Shown here in pieces: positions 1-9,465 of a DNA stretch of 64,000 nt. This DNA is from Bacteroidia bacterium (lineage in GTDB: Bacteria; Bacteroidota; Ignavibacteria; SZUA-365), in contig JAOSJT010000001.1 in the NCBI GenBank assembly GCA_027493955.1, forward strand, positions 1,661,131 to 1,725,130, in the 5' to 3' direction. Position 1 is the first letter of the stretch. Every line of letters begins with the position of its first letter. The translations under genes were made by a program, and so were the position numbers. The notes under the pieces are model-generated. The model was not told the origin of the DNA. It worked only from the letters and a program-made list of their open reading frames with translations, and did not search any database.

Positions 1-1742
1 CGCAATTCAAGACGAGCGGGCTGATCGGGGACGGGAACATCCGGGACAGAGATTATGCCGGAGGGTGAGGCCTGGACCCGGGTGCTGTACATGACTGATC
101 CGCCGGTTTTTACGTCGCAGATGTACCAGCCCCCCTGCCGGACGACGAAGCGCTGAAGTCTCCGAGGCGTGATGGTGGCGGTGAGCGATCCGGTGGGTAC
201 ATACAATGAATCCCGTAGTTCGATGACGGAACGACGAAGCCCCACAGACCAGAATTCCCGCGTGTCGATAACGGGTTCGAACCAATCCACAGAAACATTC
301 ATTGCGCCGCGCCGTGCGCTATCATCGGGGAGGCTGTTATCGGAGACTGCGCTGAACGCCGGCCAGCTTCGATTCGCGCGGTATCGGTATAATGCGGCCG
401 CATCCTGCTGTGGAGACCAGAGGTAATTTCCGTTCGAATCATGATCGCGTTCATCCCAGAATGCGGCCACCCCGCTCGATGCGGAATCGGCCGTGCGAAG
501 CACGGAAGCTAGCTGCTGCCAACCGACGACACTGTCTCTGCTGCCGCCGAAAAGACGGATATGCGGAAGCGCATCGGTGGTGAGCAGTCGAAGTTGCCGC
601 GATGCATCCAGAGCTTCGTACACACGGGTTCCGTCAAACATGACAGGCTGGCGTTCCGGCCGCCCCCACAGTGCGTCGAACGCGTTACGCGCCCATTTGC
701 CGCGCGGAGTTTCGGCGCTGTCGCGCACATCGAAACGCAGTCGTGGTATGGTCGCCATCGCCGCAGCGACGAGCCGTGGTTCCGCCAATGATGTAAAGAA
801 TGCGCCGCTGCCGCCCATCGAATTGCCGCTCAGATACACGCGTGTCGAGTCCAGAGGAAGCTCACGCAATGCCCAGCGAAGTGTCCACAATACTCGCCGC
901 CGGGTGAAATCCGTGGCAACGGCACCTTGCGGCGGAGTACCCATGCGCCCGAATATATCGATACCAAGGTTGTAGCCGAACCAGAACGTGCTGCCCGCAT
1001 GTCCCGGCAGGTGGTCGTCAAGAGAAAGAATGTACTCTTGCGGGTTCCCGCTGCCCGCGAGATGTGTCAGGAAGTGATCTCCACGTCCATGCATGCGCAC
1101 AAGGAGGGGATGCTGTGGCGCTTTGCCATTCTTTCGCAACGCAAAATGAAAAGGCAAACAGGGGACGTTCGCCATGGCGGGGTACTGCGTGGCATCCACA
1201 TTGGACACCCAGTGCACAAATATATCCACGGCCTTGCCGTCGCGGGTTATGCGATTCTGAAAGACCGGTCTGGGAGAGTCGGCGCGTTCACGCACACCGG
1301 AGGCCGTCGCATTGCGGCCGGGCCTGACTTGTCGCAACTCCCCTTTTCGATCCGTTGCCGTCACCGCGTAGTACCAGGTGCCGGATTGCGCGACCGTCAT
1401 GACGAAGCATTCATCGTTTGCAGATAAGGTGCCGGCCGGTCCCGGGAATCGAAAGTACACGGGCGCACTGAGAATGGCACTGAGGCGCCTGTCGCGCGAC
1501 TGTCCCGGCCGGATGGTGAACACCTGTTCCGCTCTGCTCAACGCGAGCGTCGTACGCAGGGGTTTGCGGGAGCGGTACACTGTGTAGTGCGCGGCGGAGG
1601 GTCCGACGGATTTCCACTTGAGAAAGGTCTGCCCCGCGGTATGATAGACGAACAGGCCGGTCACCTGCGCCGTCGCACTCATGCCGAAGGCGAGCAATGC
1701 AATGGCTGCGAGTATCAGTCGGAGAGGAGACAGGAGCCGCAT
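1..1742 (-). CDS. secreted alpha/beta-hydrolase-like protein (3' end outside window)
   Basis: An uninterrupted minus-strand frame of about 580 codons runs from an ATG at 1742 past the left edge, so the C-terminus is missing. The N-terminus is a clear Sec signal peptide (basic start, LILAAIALLAFG core, cleavage after SATAQ). Residues ~27-150 look like a beta-rich fibronectin-type segment (FVYHTAGQTFLKWKSVG). A hydrolase core follows, with LSGNSMGGSGAFF near residue 308, a serine-nucleophile elbow (G-x-S-x-G type) of the prolyl-oligopeptidase/esterase superfamily. The start overlaps the end of the DUF2851 gene by 28 bp, so translational coupling is likely and this is the last visible gene of the rpe operon. 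Substrate is not predictable; a secreted or periplasmic esterase or peptidase is the inference. Confidence 0.8.
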   Translation of the reverse strand, partial: MRLLSPLRLILAAIALLAFGMSATAQVTGLFVYHTAGQTFLKWKSVGPSAAHYTVYRSRKPLRTTLALSRAEQVFTIRPGQSRDRRLSAILSAPVYFRFPGPAGTLSANDECFVMTVAQSGTWYYAVTATDRKGELRQVRPGRNATASGVRERADSPRPVFQNRITRDGKAVDIFVHWVSNVDATQYPAMANVPCLPFHFALRKNGKAPQHPLLVRMHGRGDHFLTHLAGSGNPQEYILSLDDHLPGHAGSTFWFGYNLGIDIFGRMGTPPQGAVATDFTRRRVLWTLRWALRELPLDSTRVYLSGNSMGGSGAFFTSLAEPRLVAAAMATIPRLRFDVRDSAETPRGKWARNAFDALWGRPERQPVMFDGTRVYEALDASRQLRLLTTDALPHIRLFGGSRDSVVGWQQLASVLRTADSASSGVAAFWDERDHDSNGNYLWSPQQDAAALYRYRANRSWPAFSAVSDNSLPDDSARRGAMNVSVDWFEPVIDTREFWSVGLRRSVIELRDSLYVPTGSLTATITPRRLQRFVVRQGGWYICDVKTGGSVMYSTRVQASPSGIISVPDVPVPDQPARLEL

Positions 1743-2980
1743 TTGCGTGGAGAGCAGAATTCAGAATAGAGTTCGATCATGCCCTGCTGCGTCTTGGAAT
1801 CGAATGGCACGGTACGGCCGAGCACGGGTGCGGTAATGCGCGTGATACGGTTCGGGGCCGCAGCCCTCATGGTAAAATACACCGCACGCGCACGTCGTGC
1901 CAATGAAGCGTTGTCGCGCAGCTCACTCAAGAGGTTCAGTACGGGCGAGAGCACGTTCATGGCGAGTTCGGTAACGCGTTCGGGGCCCGGAGATGCGGCC
2001 TCGCCTTCAACGCGGAACAGGGGGGCGAACACCCCGGCATCGCCCGTGAATGCTTGTGCAGCGGTATCGAGGTCGTTCCACCACTGGCCGGCGGACAGGC
2101 GCTCCGCCCAGGACGCAAGCCAGCGCAGGCGCGGGACCGCTCTGTTGGATGGCGTGATGGCGCTGTTCAACCAACTATCCTGCATAGCACACTGGGAGAG
2201 ATCCTTTGTCTTCTTCTCCGCGGCGGCGGAAAGCATGCACGCGCGTCGTGACGGCGGTAAAGCGAGCGCCCCGGCCAGAGTGAGTACTCTCGCAGCGCGT
2301 TCCATCCTGTCCTGATTCCCTCCGTATCCCGCGCCGCGCGCAATGGCTTCCCAGACCGCCTGCCGCAACGCGCCCTCCTCCCCGAGTGCGGGTGACAGTT
2401 GATCGTAGCGGTACCGCATACGGGCGCATTTGCGCGTATACCTGCGCACGGCCGCGATCAGCAACATGACGTCGGCCAACGGATGCGCCACGGTGGCACC
2501 ACGACCTGCGGCACAGACCATGGGATGGGCTTGGTGGAATTCCGCGCTCCAGGCCTCACGCAGCGGCATGGAAAGCTGGCCGGGGAGCAGAACCGTCGGC
2601 GGCAGCACGTCCGTTCGTGTGGGAGGATACAATGCGACATGAAGAATGACCTCGTCGTACAGCGTGTTGCGGTCATGCCCGTGCCGCCACCAGTCATCGG
2701 CGTCGGTGTGCACCTCCACGGCCCCTCGGAAGAGACGACCGTCCAGAATGATTTCCGCACCGAGAAAATCAGGACCATCATGCTGATTCTGCGTGCCGGG
2801 GCAGAGCACGCGCAGTTCTCTCCCGTCCATAGTGCGCAGCACACACTCGGGAGTGGCGACCCGCAGCCACAGCGCGACAGTGTGTCGCTCGGGGATGCGC
2901 GGATTGCGCCGCGGCTCGGCAACAGCACGGAAAATTGACGTGGTGGAGAGCGCCGCGATGGTATTGGTGTTCGAAAGCAC
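1715..2980 (-). CDS. DUF2851 family protein
   Basis: A 421-residue protein matching my recollection of the DUF2851 family of Bacteroidota/Chlorobi, with the typical length and motifs (PGTQNQHDGPDFLGAEI, GAVEVHTDADDWWRHGH, YDEVILHVALY). The family has no established function; the H-x-D and D-rich N-terminal motifs resemble a nuclease-like active site, but that is a guess. I place the start at GTG 2980 with an AAGGGA ribosome site about 10 bases upstream. The frame stays open further upstream, but that stretch lies antisense-frame inside rpe and is not family sequence. The gene follows rpe by 59 bp and overlaps the downstream hydrolase, so it belongs to the same operon. Confidence 0.85.
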   Translation of the reverse strand: MLSNTNTIAALSTTSIFRAVAEPRRNPRIPERHTVALWLRVATPECVLRTMDGRELRVLCPGTQNQHDGPDFLGAEIILDGRLFRGAVEVHTDADDWWRHGHDRNTLYDEVILHVALYPPTRTDVLPPTVLLPGQLSMPLREAWSAEFHQAHPMVCAAGRGATVAHPLADVMLLIAAVRRYTRKCARMRYRYDQLSPALGEEGALRQAVWEAIARGAGYGGNQDRMERAARVLTLAGALALPPSRRACMLSAAAEKKTKDLSQCAMQDSWLNSAITPSNRAVPRLRWLASWAERLSAGQWWNDLDTAAQAFTGDAGVFAPLFRVEGEAASPGPERVTELAMNVLSPVLNLLSELRDNASLARRARAVYFTMRAAAPNRITRITAPVLGRTVPFDSKTQQGMIELYSEFCSPRKCGSCLLSD

Positions 2981-3039
2981 AGTCAGATGTTCCCTTGTGT
3001 GAAAAAAACAACCCCCACCCTGCCCGGGTTGGTTCCCGG

Positions 3040-3708
3040 CTAGCCGCGCAACGCGGAAATATACTGACGGTAATTTCCGGATTTGAAGATGGCGGAACCC
3101 GAAACAAGAATATCCGCGCCCGCGTGCAGCACATCGGGGGCCGTCGCTGTGGTTATTCCGCCGTCCACCTCGATGCGGAGGTGTTTCAGGCCGAGTTCGT
3201 CGGCCATACGCCGCAGTTCGGTGATTTTTGCCAGAGACCGCGGGATGAACGACTGCCCTCCAAAGCCAGGATTCACCGACATGACAAGCACCATCTCCAC
3301 ATCGTTGAGAATATCCGCAAGCAGAGAGACCGGAGTCGCGGGATTGATGCTCACACCTGCAGGCAGACCGAGATCGTGAATACGCTGTATGGTCCTGTGC
3401 AGATGGGGACAGGTTTCCCAATGGACAGTGAGTATATCGGCACCGGCACGTGCAAAATCCTGCAGATAGCGATCCGGCTCTTCAATCATCAGATGCACGT
3501 CCAGCGGTACGGTGGCGTGACGTTTGATCGCTTCGACGATGAGCGGACCAATGGTCAGGTTCGGCACGAAACGGCCATCCATGACATCGACATGCAACAG
3601 GTCGGCGCCGGCGGCTTCGACAGCCTTCACTTCATCGGCGAGCCGGGCGAAATCACAGGAGAGCAGCGATGGCGCAATCAGCGGGCTTTGTCGGGGAATT
3701 TCCTTCAC
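3040..3708 (-). CDS. rpe: ribulose-phosphate 3-epimerase
   Basis: A 222-residue TIM-barrel enzyme interconverting ribulose 5-phosphate and xylulose 5-phosphate in the pentose phosphate pathway (cytoplasm). Family landmarks are intact: APSLLSCDF at the N-terminus, HVDVMDGRFVPN (metal-binding His and catalytic Asp), DVHLMI, MSVNPGFGGQSF (phosphate loop) and EVDGGI with the second catalytic Asp. The start is GTG at 3708, overlapping the stop of the upstream lipoprotein gene as GTGA, with a strong AAGGAGGAGAA site just before it. It is the third gene of a five-gene minus-strand operon. Length is normal for the family and nothing is missing. Confidence 0.97.
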   Translation of the reverse strand: MKEIPRQSPLIAPSLLSCDFARLADEVKAVEAAGADLLHVDVMDGRFVPNLTIGPLIVEAIKRHATVPLDVHLMIEEPDRYLQDFARAGADILTVHWETCPHLHRTIQRIHDLGLPAGVSINPATPVSLLADILNDVEMVLVMSVNPGFGGQSFIPRSLAKITELRRMADELGLKHLRIEVDGGITTATAPDVLHAGADILVSGSAIFKSGNYRQYISALRG

Positions 3709-4103
3709 TTCTCCTCCTTCAAGCGTATGAAGGTCAATTTATCCATGGGTTTTCCGGATCGGAGCGCGAATTCCTCTATGGGGATCAATTGCTGCATTCC
3801 CGTTGCATGGAGACCGAAGACGACGATGCGCAGCGTATCGTCGCTCAGGACCATCCGGTAGGAATTGTAGAGCGAGTCTCCGCCCTCCGGCAGTGTGGTT
3901 ACGACAACAGTATCCGCAGTGACTGTGTAATTGCACTCACCTTCATCGGGATAGCCCTCCTGTCCCAGCCAGGCTTTGCCGGCGTTATCGAAGCGAATGA
4001 GATTACCGTCGCCGTTTTTCCACTTTCCCTCGACACCAGGTTCCTGGGAACACGCCGCGAGCAGAGAGGAAAAACAAAGGAGAAAGAAAATGATGCGTTT
4101 CAT
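3705..4103 (-). CDS. small lipoprotein, function unknown
   Basis: A 132-residue protein starting MKRIIFFLLCFSSLLAACSQ, a lipoprotein signal peptide with an LAAC lipobox, so it is predicted to be membrane-anchored. The mature part (GKWKNGDGNLIRFDNAGK...) is short and beta-rich, like lipocalin-type small lipoproteins, but I cannot assign a family. An upstream in-frame extension (about 30 codons) is rejected because it would bury the signal peptide. It starts inside the end of the glycosyltransferase gene (ATGA overlap) and ends inside rpe (GTGA overlap), so it is a true operon member. Confidence 0.8.
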   Translation of the reverse strand: MKRIIFFLLCFSSLLAACSQEPGVEGKWKNGDGNLIRFDNAGKAWLGQEGYPDEGECNYTVTADTVVVTTLPEGGDSLYNSYRMVLSDDTLRIVVFGLHATGMQQLIPIEEFALRSGKPMDKLTFIRLKEEK

Positions 4104-5263
4104 GGCAGTGATGATGAGGCGATTGTTGATACACCATCGGCGAAGCTTCGAACCGCCGCGGCAATAGCGTCGAGATCGATCATGGATATGCATTCAAGAT
4201 TGTAGGGACAAGTGCGTTTCCAGCAGGGAGCGCAGTCGAGCCCATGGGGGATAAATTTTTCACCACGATCATAGAGGTCAATTTCGCTCCAGCAGCTCAG
4301 TCCGAACCAGGCGAGAACGTGCTTTTTCAGTCCGATAGCGAGGTGCATACCAAAGCTGTCGCCCGTGATCACCACATCCGCAAGAGCTTCGTACACGATG
4401 CCCGCACGCAGTCCTTCGCGCGTGGGTGTCGGTACGAGGCGGCCGGAGTGCACGAGTGGCTGCAGCTGTGCCGCGATGTCATCATTCCGCTGCGTGTCCT
4501 CGGGACCGCCGAGCAAGAGGAATACCAGTCGGTCATCGGAAGCCAGGCGCTCGATCAGCTCGACATGCTGGGGTACGGTCATTTTTTTGTTGGGAAATAA
4601 TTCGGAACAGCCGGTGTTGAATCCGACGGCCAACTTCCCCACGGGTACCCATCGGGCGCGGAGCTCCCTGACTCTGTCCTGCTCCGACGCTGTCAGTTCC
4701 AGTATGTATTCATCGCGCCGATAATCGAGTTTCCAGGTCGCGGCGAGAATGTCCTGACCACTCCGCTGATTCACACGAAATTTCAGGTGATCGTCCAGTC
4801 CCAGGCGGAAATTGTACTCCGCCTCGGGATTCGCGGGCACGATCTGTCCACGTTTTGAGATGGTAAAACCCCGGAGTTCATCGGTCCAGAGCGATGAGGC
4901 GAAGGCGCAGGCATCCAGCGATTTGTCGGCATTCAGCACCACATCGAAAAATTGCTGCTGCAAAATGAGGCGGTCCACGTCGTTCCACACGAACACGCGA
5001 TCCACGAGCGGATTGGCGTGCAGCAACGCTGCTGCGTTGGAGCGCGTTATCCAGAACACCTGGCTGATGGGCCACGCTCGCTTGATTCCGGCGAGTTGCG
5101 CCGTGGTCATAACGACGTCGCCCATCGCGTCGAGATTAATGATCAGGATACGTGTACCGATGGGGTCGCATCGCATGCAGTGTTCACTGCAATCCACGCC
5201 CGGAAAACAGGGCTTGTATCCGTTGAAATGCTTGCAATCGACACCGTTGACATCAAAATTCAT
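4100..5263 (-). CDS. glycosyltransferase family 9 (heptosyltransferase-like)
   Basis: A 387-residue GT-B-fold glycosyltransferase of family 9, the family of LPS heptosyltransferases that transfer sugars to core lipopolysaccharide or related glycans. Visible features are the N-terminal ILIINLDAMGDVVMTT motif, the middle VGFNTGCSELFPNKKM segment and the C-terminal VITGDSFGMHLAIGLKKHVLAWFG nucleotide-sugar region (shown in part). Cysteine-rich tails are unusual: DCKHFNGYKPC...CSEHCMRC at the N-terminus and DCAPCWKRTCPYNLEC near the C-terminus, which could bind a metal or form disulfides. First gene of the operon; its stop overlaps the lipoprotein start (ATGA). Acceptor and donor sugar cannot be told from sequence. 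Confidence 0.88.
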   Translation of the reverse strand: MNFDVNGVDCKHFNGYKPCFPGVDCSEHCMRCDPIGTRILIINLDAMGDVVMTTAQLAGIKRAWPISQVFWITRSNAAALLHANPLVDRVFVWNDVDRLILQQQFFDVVLNADKSLDACAFASSLWTDELRGFTISKRGQIVPANPEAEYNFRLGLDDHLKFRVNQRSGQDILAATWKLDYRRDEYILELTASEQDRVRELRARWVPVGKLAVGFNTGCSELFPNKKMTVPQHVELIERLASDDRLVFLLLGGPEDTQRNDDIAAQLQPLVHSGRLVPTPTREGLRAGIVYEALADVVITGDSFGMHLAIGLKKHVLAWFGLSCWSEIDLYDRGEKFIPHGLDCAPCWKRTCPYNLECISMIDLDAIAAAVRSFADGVSTIASSSLP

Positions 5264-5499
5264 GGGGTTTCTTCACTGTTCCGCTATCCTAATGTACGGA
5301 ATCCGGAGGAGATTGCGAGAAAGAGTGCTGTCCCGATACGCCGGACTCAAGTGAGCATATTGTTCAGGGACGCAAAACCTGATTGTGCGGCAGATGCGGC
5401 AAGGCCGCTCAAGTGAAGGTCCGGCACCGCGGCATGATTCACTTTTCACTTTCCCATGGCGCGTCCACGTCCCCGCTCCGTGCGACGCGCCGGACGATT

Positions 5500-6480
5500 T
5501 CACACCACCGTCATCACGAGGTACACGGAATAGAGGAAGAACACGAGCAGCAGCAATGCGCCTTCGAGGCGATTCAACCGTTTGGCCTTATGGAAACCGA
5601 AGACAAGGACGAACAGGAAACCCGTGACGGCGGTCATGATCGGAAAGTCGCGTGTGAGCAAGTCGGCGGGGAGTTCCATAGGCGAGATACTTCCGGCTAA
5701 ACCGACAACCATGAGGGTATTGAAGAGATTTGATCCGATGATGTTGCCGAAAGCGATATCATGCTCGTTTTTCCGGACTGCCACGACCGACGAAGCCAAC
5801 TCCGGCAGCGATGTCCCCAGTGCGATGACCGTCAGGCCGATCACGAGATCGTCCACGCCGAGTACTGTTGCGATTTCGACTGCGCCCCATACGATGAAGC
5901 GCGAACTTCCGATCAATAACAGCAATCCCGCGATGGACCAGAACAGCGCCTTCCGGAGCGGCATGATGTCTCCTGCCAACTCGCTGAGAACCTCTGCCGC
6001 GAGATGATCTGATTTTTGCCTGGAATTCTGCCACGTCATCCATCCCATCAATACAGCGAAGACCACGATGAGAATGATGCTATCCAGCCTTGTAAGGTCT
6101 CCGTTATAGAGCAGCACACCTGTCAGCGCCGTGACGCCAAGCAGCAGCGGTAACTCAAGGCGGACAATGCTGGATGCAACCGTGATCGGGCGCAGCAGAG
6201 CCGTGACGCCAAGGATGAGGGCGATGTTCGTGATGTTGGAACCGTAGGCATTCCCGAGCGCTATGCCGGGATTTCCATCCAGAGCGGCAAAAAGCGACAC
6301 CACCATTTCCGGGGCCGAGGTGCCGAAACCGACGATCACCATTCCAATGAGCAACGGCGACATACCGAGATGTTTTGCGGAGGCTGCAGCGCCATCCACA
6401 AAACGGTCCGCGCTCCAAACGAGGACGATGAGTCCAAGTACGAGCGCGGCGACAGCGAAAACGAGTATATGTTCTTCCAT
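5500..6480 (-). CDS. calcium/sodium antiporter, CaCA family (YrbG-like)
   Basis: A 326-residue integral membrane protein with about ten hydrophobic segments. It carries the two inverted alpha-repeats diagnostic of Ca2+/cation antiporters: GFGTSAPEMVVSL with GNAYGSNITNIALILG in the first half, and ALGTSLPELASSVVAV with FGNIIGSNLFNTLMVVG in the second. The acidic and Asn/Ser ion-binding residues are all present. It should export Ca2+ in exchange for Na+ (or H+) at the inner membrane. I chose ATG 6480 (MEEHILVFAV); the longer frame adds 27 non-family residues. It is separated by 236 bp from the GT9 operon and divergent from the lipoprotein at 6808. Confidence 0.94.
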   Translation of the reverse strand: MEEHILVFAVAALVLGLIVLVWSADRFVDGAAASAKHLGMSPLLIGMVIVGFGTSAPEMVVSLFAALDGNPGIALGNAYGSNITNIALILGVTALLRPITVASSIVRLELPLLLGVTALTGVLLYNGDLTRLDSIILIVVFAVLMGWMTWQNSRQKSDHLAAEVLSELAGDIMPLRKALFWSIAGLLLLIGSSRFIVWGAVEIATVLGVDDLVIGLTVIALGTSLPELASSVVAVRKNEHDIAFGNIIGSNLFNTLMVVGLAGSISPMELPADLLTRDFPIMTAVTGFLFVLVFGFHKAKRLNRLEGALLLLVFFLYSVYLVMTVV

Positions 6481-6807
6481 GGTACGTAGTATTGAATCAT
6501 CCGTCCGGACTCCCGGTAGCACGGTTTGCCCGTGTCTGTTCGGATGCATCCCTACTAACATACAACGACGACAGGAAATTCCGCAGCGTGTCCGCTGCGA
6601 CCGCTGTGTCGGTCGTGCCGGATCACGCGTCGCGTGAATTGCCCGTTCCCCGATCGCGTCGGCCTACGCACCCATGCATCCGTCCGGAGCTGTGAGCACC
6701 ACGCCCGTAACTGCTTTCCGCTCCCCCGACGAATTGTTCACGCTGTAGTGTAACTTTACGTCGATTGTTTCGTATACGGGTGTCTTCTTTACCTGGAGTA
6801 CCCTGTT
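6481..6807. other. divergent intergenic region
   Basis: This 327-bp spacer between divergently transcribed genes must hold both promoters. I see a short GC-rich inverted element (GCAGCGTGTCCGCTGC) around 6582-6600 and no convincing ORF. Confidence 0.4.
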
Positions 6808-7548
6808 ATGAAGCACCTGTCGAAACTGTTTTGGCTGCCGGCGATGGTGTTCGCATTGTTCGCCTCATGCAGCGACCTCATTCCCGACTACCCGGTCACA
6901 CCGGACGCAGGGAGCTACACCCTTTCCACGCGGTATTCGCATATCCGGAGCTATCCCGGCGGTGGAGGGGTGTTTACCGTCTTCATTGAACCGCACTCCG
7001 ACTTTCGCGGCGACGTTGCGCTGACGCTGCAGGCGAATCCCCTTCTGCACGCCACGCTCAGCAGACGCTCGCTCGATGCGCGTCACCGTGTGACGGAGAT
7101 ACTCCTTGCCCCGGAACCCGGGATCTCTCTCGACAGCACGGTGATCATGCTGCAGGCCACGCACCGCGACAGCAGTGCCTGGCTACCGCTTCGCATCACT
7201 ATGTATCCGTGGTCGCACTCCGAAGCAGGTCCGGAAACTGATCTGCTCCGCGTCTTCCTCGACTGGCAGCAGAACAATCATCCGGAGCTCGTCACTCCGT
7301 CCGATCCTTCGGTGTTCCGGCGTTTTATCACCTATCCCGAGCATCTCGTCGTCGAGCACTGGAGTTTCGTCGGCGCCGGCTGGGACGTTCGTCTCTGCCG
7401 CCATGTGATGATACCGCCCCACGACTGGTCCATGGTGCTCTTCCGCCCGCTGCATACGCTCACACCCGTCCTTGCGGCGCGACGCGACACACAAGGCAAC
7501 ATCGTCGAGATCCCGGTATCAGAGTATCCGGTGCTTTACGGTTATTGA
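6808..7548 (+). CDS. lipoprotein, function unknown
   Basis: A 246-residue protein with a lipoprotein signal peptide: lysine near the start, hydrophobic LFWLPAMVFALFASC and cysteine 21 as the lipid-attachment residue. The mature N-terminus (SDLIPDYPVTPDAGSYTLS) and the remaining beta-rich, aromatic-rich sequence match no family I recognise. A GGAG site lies about 11 bases before the ATG. It stands alone, divergent from the antiporter and convergent with the 7804-9465 gene. Confidence 0.75.
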   Translation: MKHLSKLFWLPAMVFALFASCSDLIPDYPVTPDAGSYTLSTRYSHIRSYPGGGGVFTVFIEPHSDFRGDVALTLQANPLLHATLSRRSLDARHRVTEILLAPEPGISLDSTVIMLQATHRDSSAWLPLRITMYPWSHSEAGPETDLLRVFLDWQQNNHPELVTPSDPSVFRRFITYPEHLVVEHWSFVGAGWDVRLCRHVMIPPHDWSMVLFRPLHTLTPVLAARRDTQGNIVEIPVSEYPVLYGY

Positions 7549-7609
7549 CTGAAGTGAGCGGGGAGCGGAGAGAAGGGCCGATCGGGCCGAATACTGGCGC
7601 GGGAAGCGG

Positions 7610-7797
7610 AGAGCGAAGAACGAAGAGCAAAGAGCACGTCACTGTGTTACGGCTGTGGGTGCAACGAACGATACCCGCCGCCTGGCTCCGACCGTCCCGC
7701 AACGATAGGCGCTCGTGGTCATTCGCAAGCCGGGAGTATGTCTTGTACGGATCTCCTTGTCTTTTTCGGACATGCTCTCTGCGCTCTGCGTTCCTTC
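7610..7797. repeat. imperfect long-range inverted repeat between convergent genes
   Basis: A GA-rich block around 7610-7637 (GCGAAGAACGAAGAGCAAAG) is roughly the reverse complement of 7770-7797 (CTCTGCGCTCTGCGTTCC). It resembles the degenerate CTCTGCG/GCAGAG repeat family that recurs at 54.5 kb and 59 kb. It may simply be repeat debris between two converging genes. Confidence 0.4.
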
Positions 7798-7803
7798 GCT
7801 TGC

Positions 7804-9465
7804 TCACTTCGTGAAGCGGCCGAACATTTCCACGACTTCCCAGCTGTCCTGGCACAGATCGCGGAGTTCCTCCACCAGTTTCAGGATTTCGTTGTCGCAA
7901 CAGATGACGTTGACGTTGGGCGTCACTCCTTCCGGAAAATCGAGCGACAGACCGTCCTGCGTGAAACACTCCTCGATTTCATCTATGGCGAGCTGCAGAT
8001 TGAGATCGATGAACTCATGCACATGCGCCGGTGTGACCGCGGGATGGGGTTCGCGCAGCATATGATCGCGCATCGCCATACGCAGCGCGTCTACCGCCAT
8101 GCACACCTGGGTGAAGTCAAAGCCCTGCCGCTTGCGGTCGCGCGCAAGCAGGCGTGCGTAGTGCCGCACCGGCATACGATCGCGCGTACGGATCGCCGTC
8201 GCGAGAATTTCGAATGACAGCGCGACATACAGGCGCAACGTCTCATCTGTCATCCTGTCGTAGTCGTGACGCTGCGATCGCGCCTGCTGCGCGCGTATCG
8301 TTGAGACCACCTCATTGACGATGGCGTCCCTGCGGCGCCGCAGCCGGTTATACAGAATGAAATTCGGACGTCGGGCCGCATGGACGAAGGCCGCCTCATT
8401 GCGCTGCCGCCAGATTTCGGGGTGCGTTTTCATATTCTCGATCAGGATCAGCAGACGCCGTGTCAAATCGTAGCGTGGCGTCGGAGCCCAACCAAGATTC
8501 TGTTGCGTACGGGACGCGTCAACCCGAAGCTCGCAGTCCACATAGCGCATCATCCAGAGACGCTCGAAAGGCGGCGCACCCAACGCATCCATCACCCATT
8601 GCCGCAGCGCGATGAACGGAAATGCCAGCATCCGCGGGATGTGGATGGCGCGCCGCTCGGCACCGAAAAGAAAGCGTGTCGCCGCTTTGTACATGTCGAT
8701 ATGCGACGTGACATGTGAAGGGGAAGCGTTGTAAATCGCAAACGGTGGCAGGGTCTCCGCGCGCTCGATCACGCGGAAGATCAGGGTGATGAGATCTTTG
8801 ATATGCAGATACGGAACCGCGCTGCGTCCGCGCCCACCCAGCATGGAGGCATTCCAGGCCGAGGACAGCCAGGTACGCAGAAAGGCGTACACGGGAGGAT
8901 ATTCGCACCAATCGCTATAGAGAGCCGCGAAGCGCAGGACGCTGCGCGAGAAGTTTCCGGGATACTCACGAATCAGAGTTTCAGCCTCGCGTTTGCTGGC
9001 GGCGTACGGGAAGTCCGCGTCGGGCGCCGTGTCTTCGGTGATGGAGGCACCGTCCGCGGGAAAGCGGCAGGCCGCAAGCGAACTGCTGTAGATGAACTGC
9101 CTGACACCCAACTCTGCCGCGAGGTCCAGCACATTCTGCGTGCCGCGAACATTCGTCCGCTCATACTCGGGATTGGGCTTGTAGGTGAAATCGTAGAATC
9201 CCGCGAGATGCAGCATGGTCGTGGCACCGCCATGCTCGTTGATGCAGCGTGCCACGTCGAGCAGTGCGTCGCGATGCGCGATGTCCACCTGCGTCCAGCG
9301 CTGATGATCCATGCGCGGAATCCCGGCCTCGAACTGAGAACGGCGCGCGAGACAGAACAGACGGAACTTGCCGTTTGCCGCCTCCAGCACATGCCGCCCC
9401 ACGAAACCGGATGCTCCCGTTACGACGAGACCCGGGAGCGCCATATTGAAGTCTTCAGCCGCCAT
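7804..9465 (-). CDS. extended SDR (NAD-dependent epimerase-like) fused to a helical C-terminal domain
   Basis: A 553-residue protein. Residues ~12-330 form an extended short-chain dehydrogenase/epimerase: NAD-binding VTGASGFVGRH at 15-25, an LHLAGF segment, and the catalytic YAASK at 154-158 with SSS upstream. Residues ~360-553 are almost entirely helical (LYVALSFEILATAIRTRDRM, LLARDRKRQGFDFTQV) and resemble the N-terminal sensor domain of RsbR-type proteins, though I cannot confirm this. The start at ATG 9465 has an AAGGAG site about ten bases upstream and overlaps the preceding gene by 11 bp. It is the last gene of the DUF134/Mrp/NifX operon, so a link with redox or metallocluster sensing is possible but inferred. 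Confidence 0.8.
   Translation of the reverse strand: MAAEDFNMALPGLVVTGASGFVGRHVLEAANGKFRLFCLARRSQFEAGIPRMDHQRWTQVDIAHRDALLDVARCINEHGGATTMLHLAGFYDFTYKPNPEYERTNVRGTQNVLDLAAELGVRQFIYSSSLAACRFPADGASITEDTAPDADFPYAASKREAETLIREYPGNFSRSVLRFAALYSDWCEYPPVYAFLRTWLSSAWNASMLGGRGRSAVPYLHIKDLITLIFRVIERAETLPPFAIYNASPSHVTSHIDMYKAATRFLFGAERRAIHIPRMLAFPFIALRQWVMDALGAPPFERLWMMRYVDCELRVDASRTQQNLGWAPTPRYDLTRRLLILIENMKTHPEIWRQRNEAAFVHAARRPNFILYNRLRRRRDAIVNEVVSTIRAQQARSQRHDYDRMTDETLRLYVALSFEILATAIRTRDRMPVRHYARLLARDRKRQGFDFTQVCMAVDALRMAMRDHMLREPHPAVTPAHVHEFIDLNLQLAIDEIEECFTQDGLSLDFPEGVTPNVNVICCDNEILKLVEELRDLCQDSWEVVEMFGRFTK

Noticed and set aside
2935-3861. 308-codon plus-strand frame over rpe
   Set aside because: Antisense to rpe, which has all catalytic motifs.
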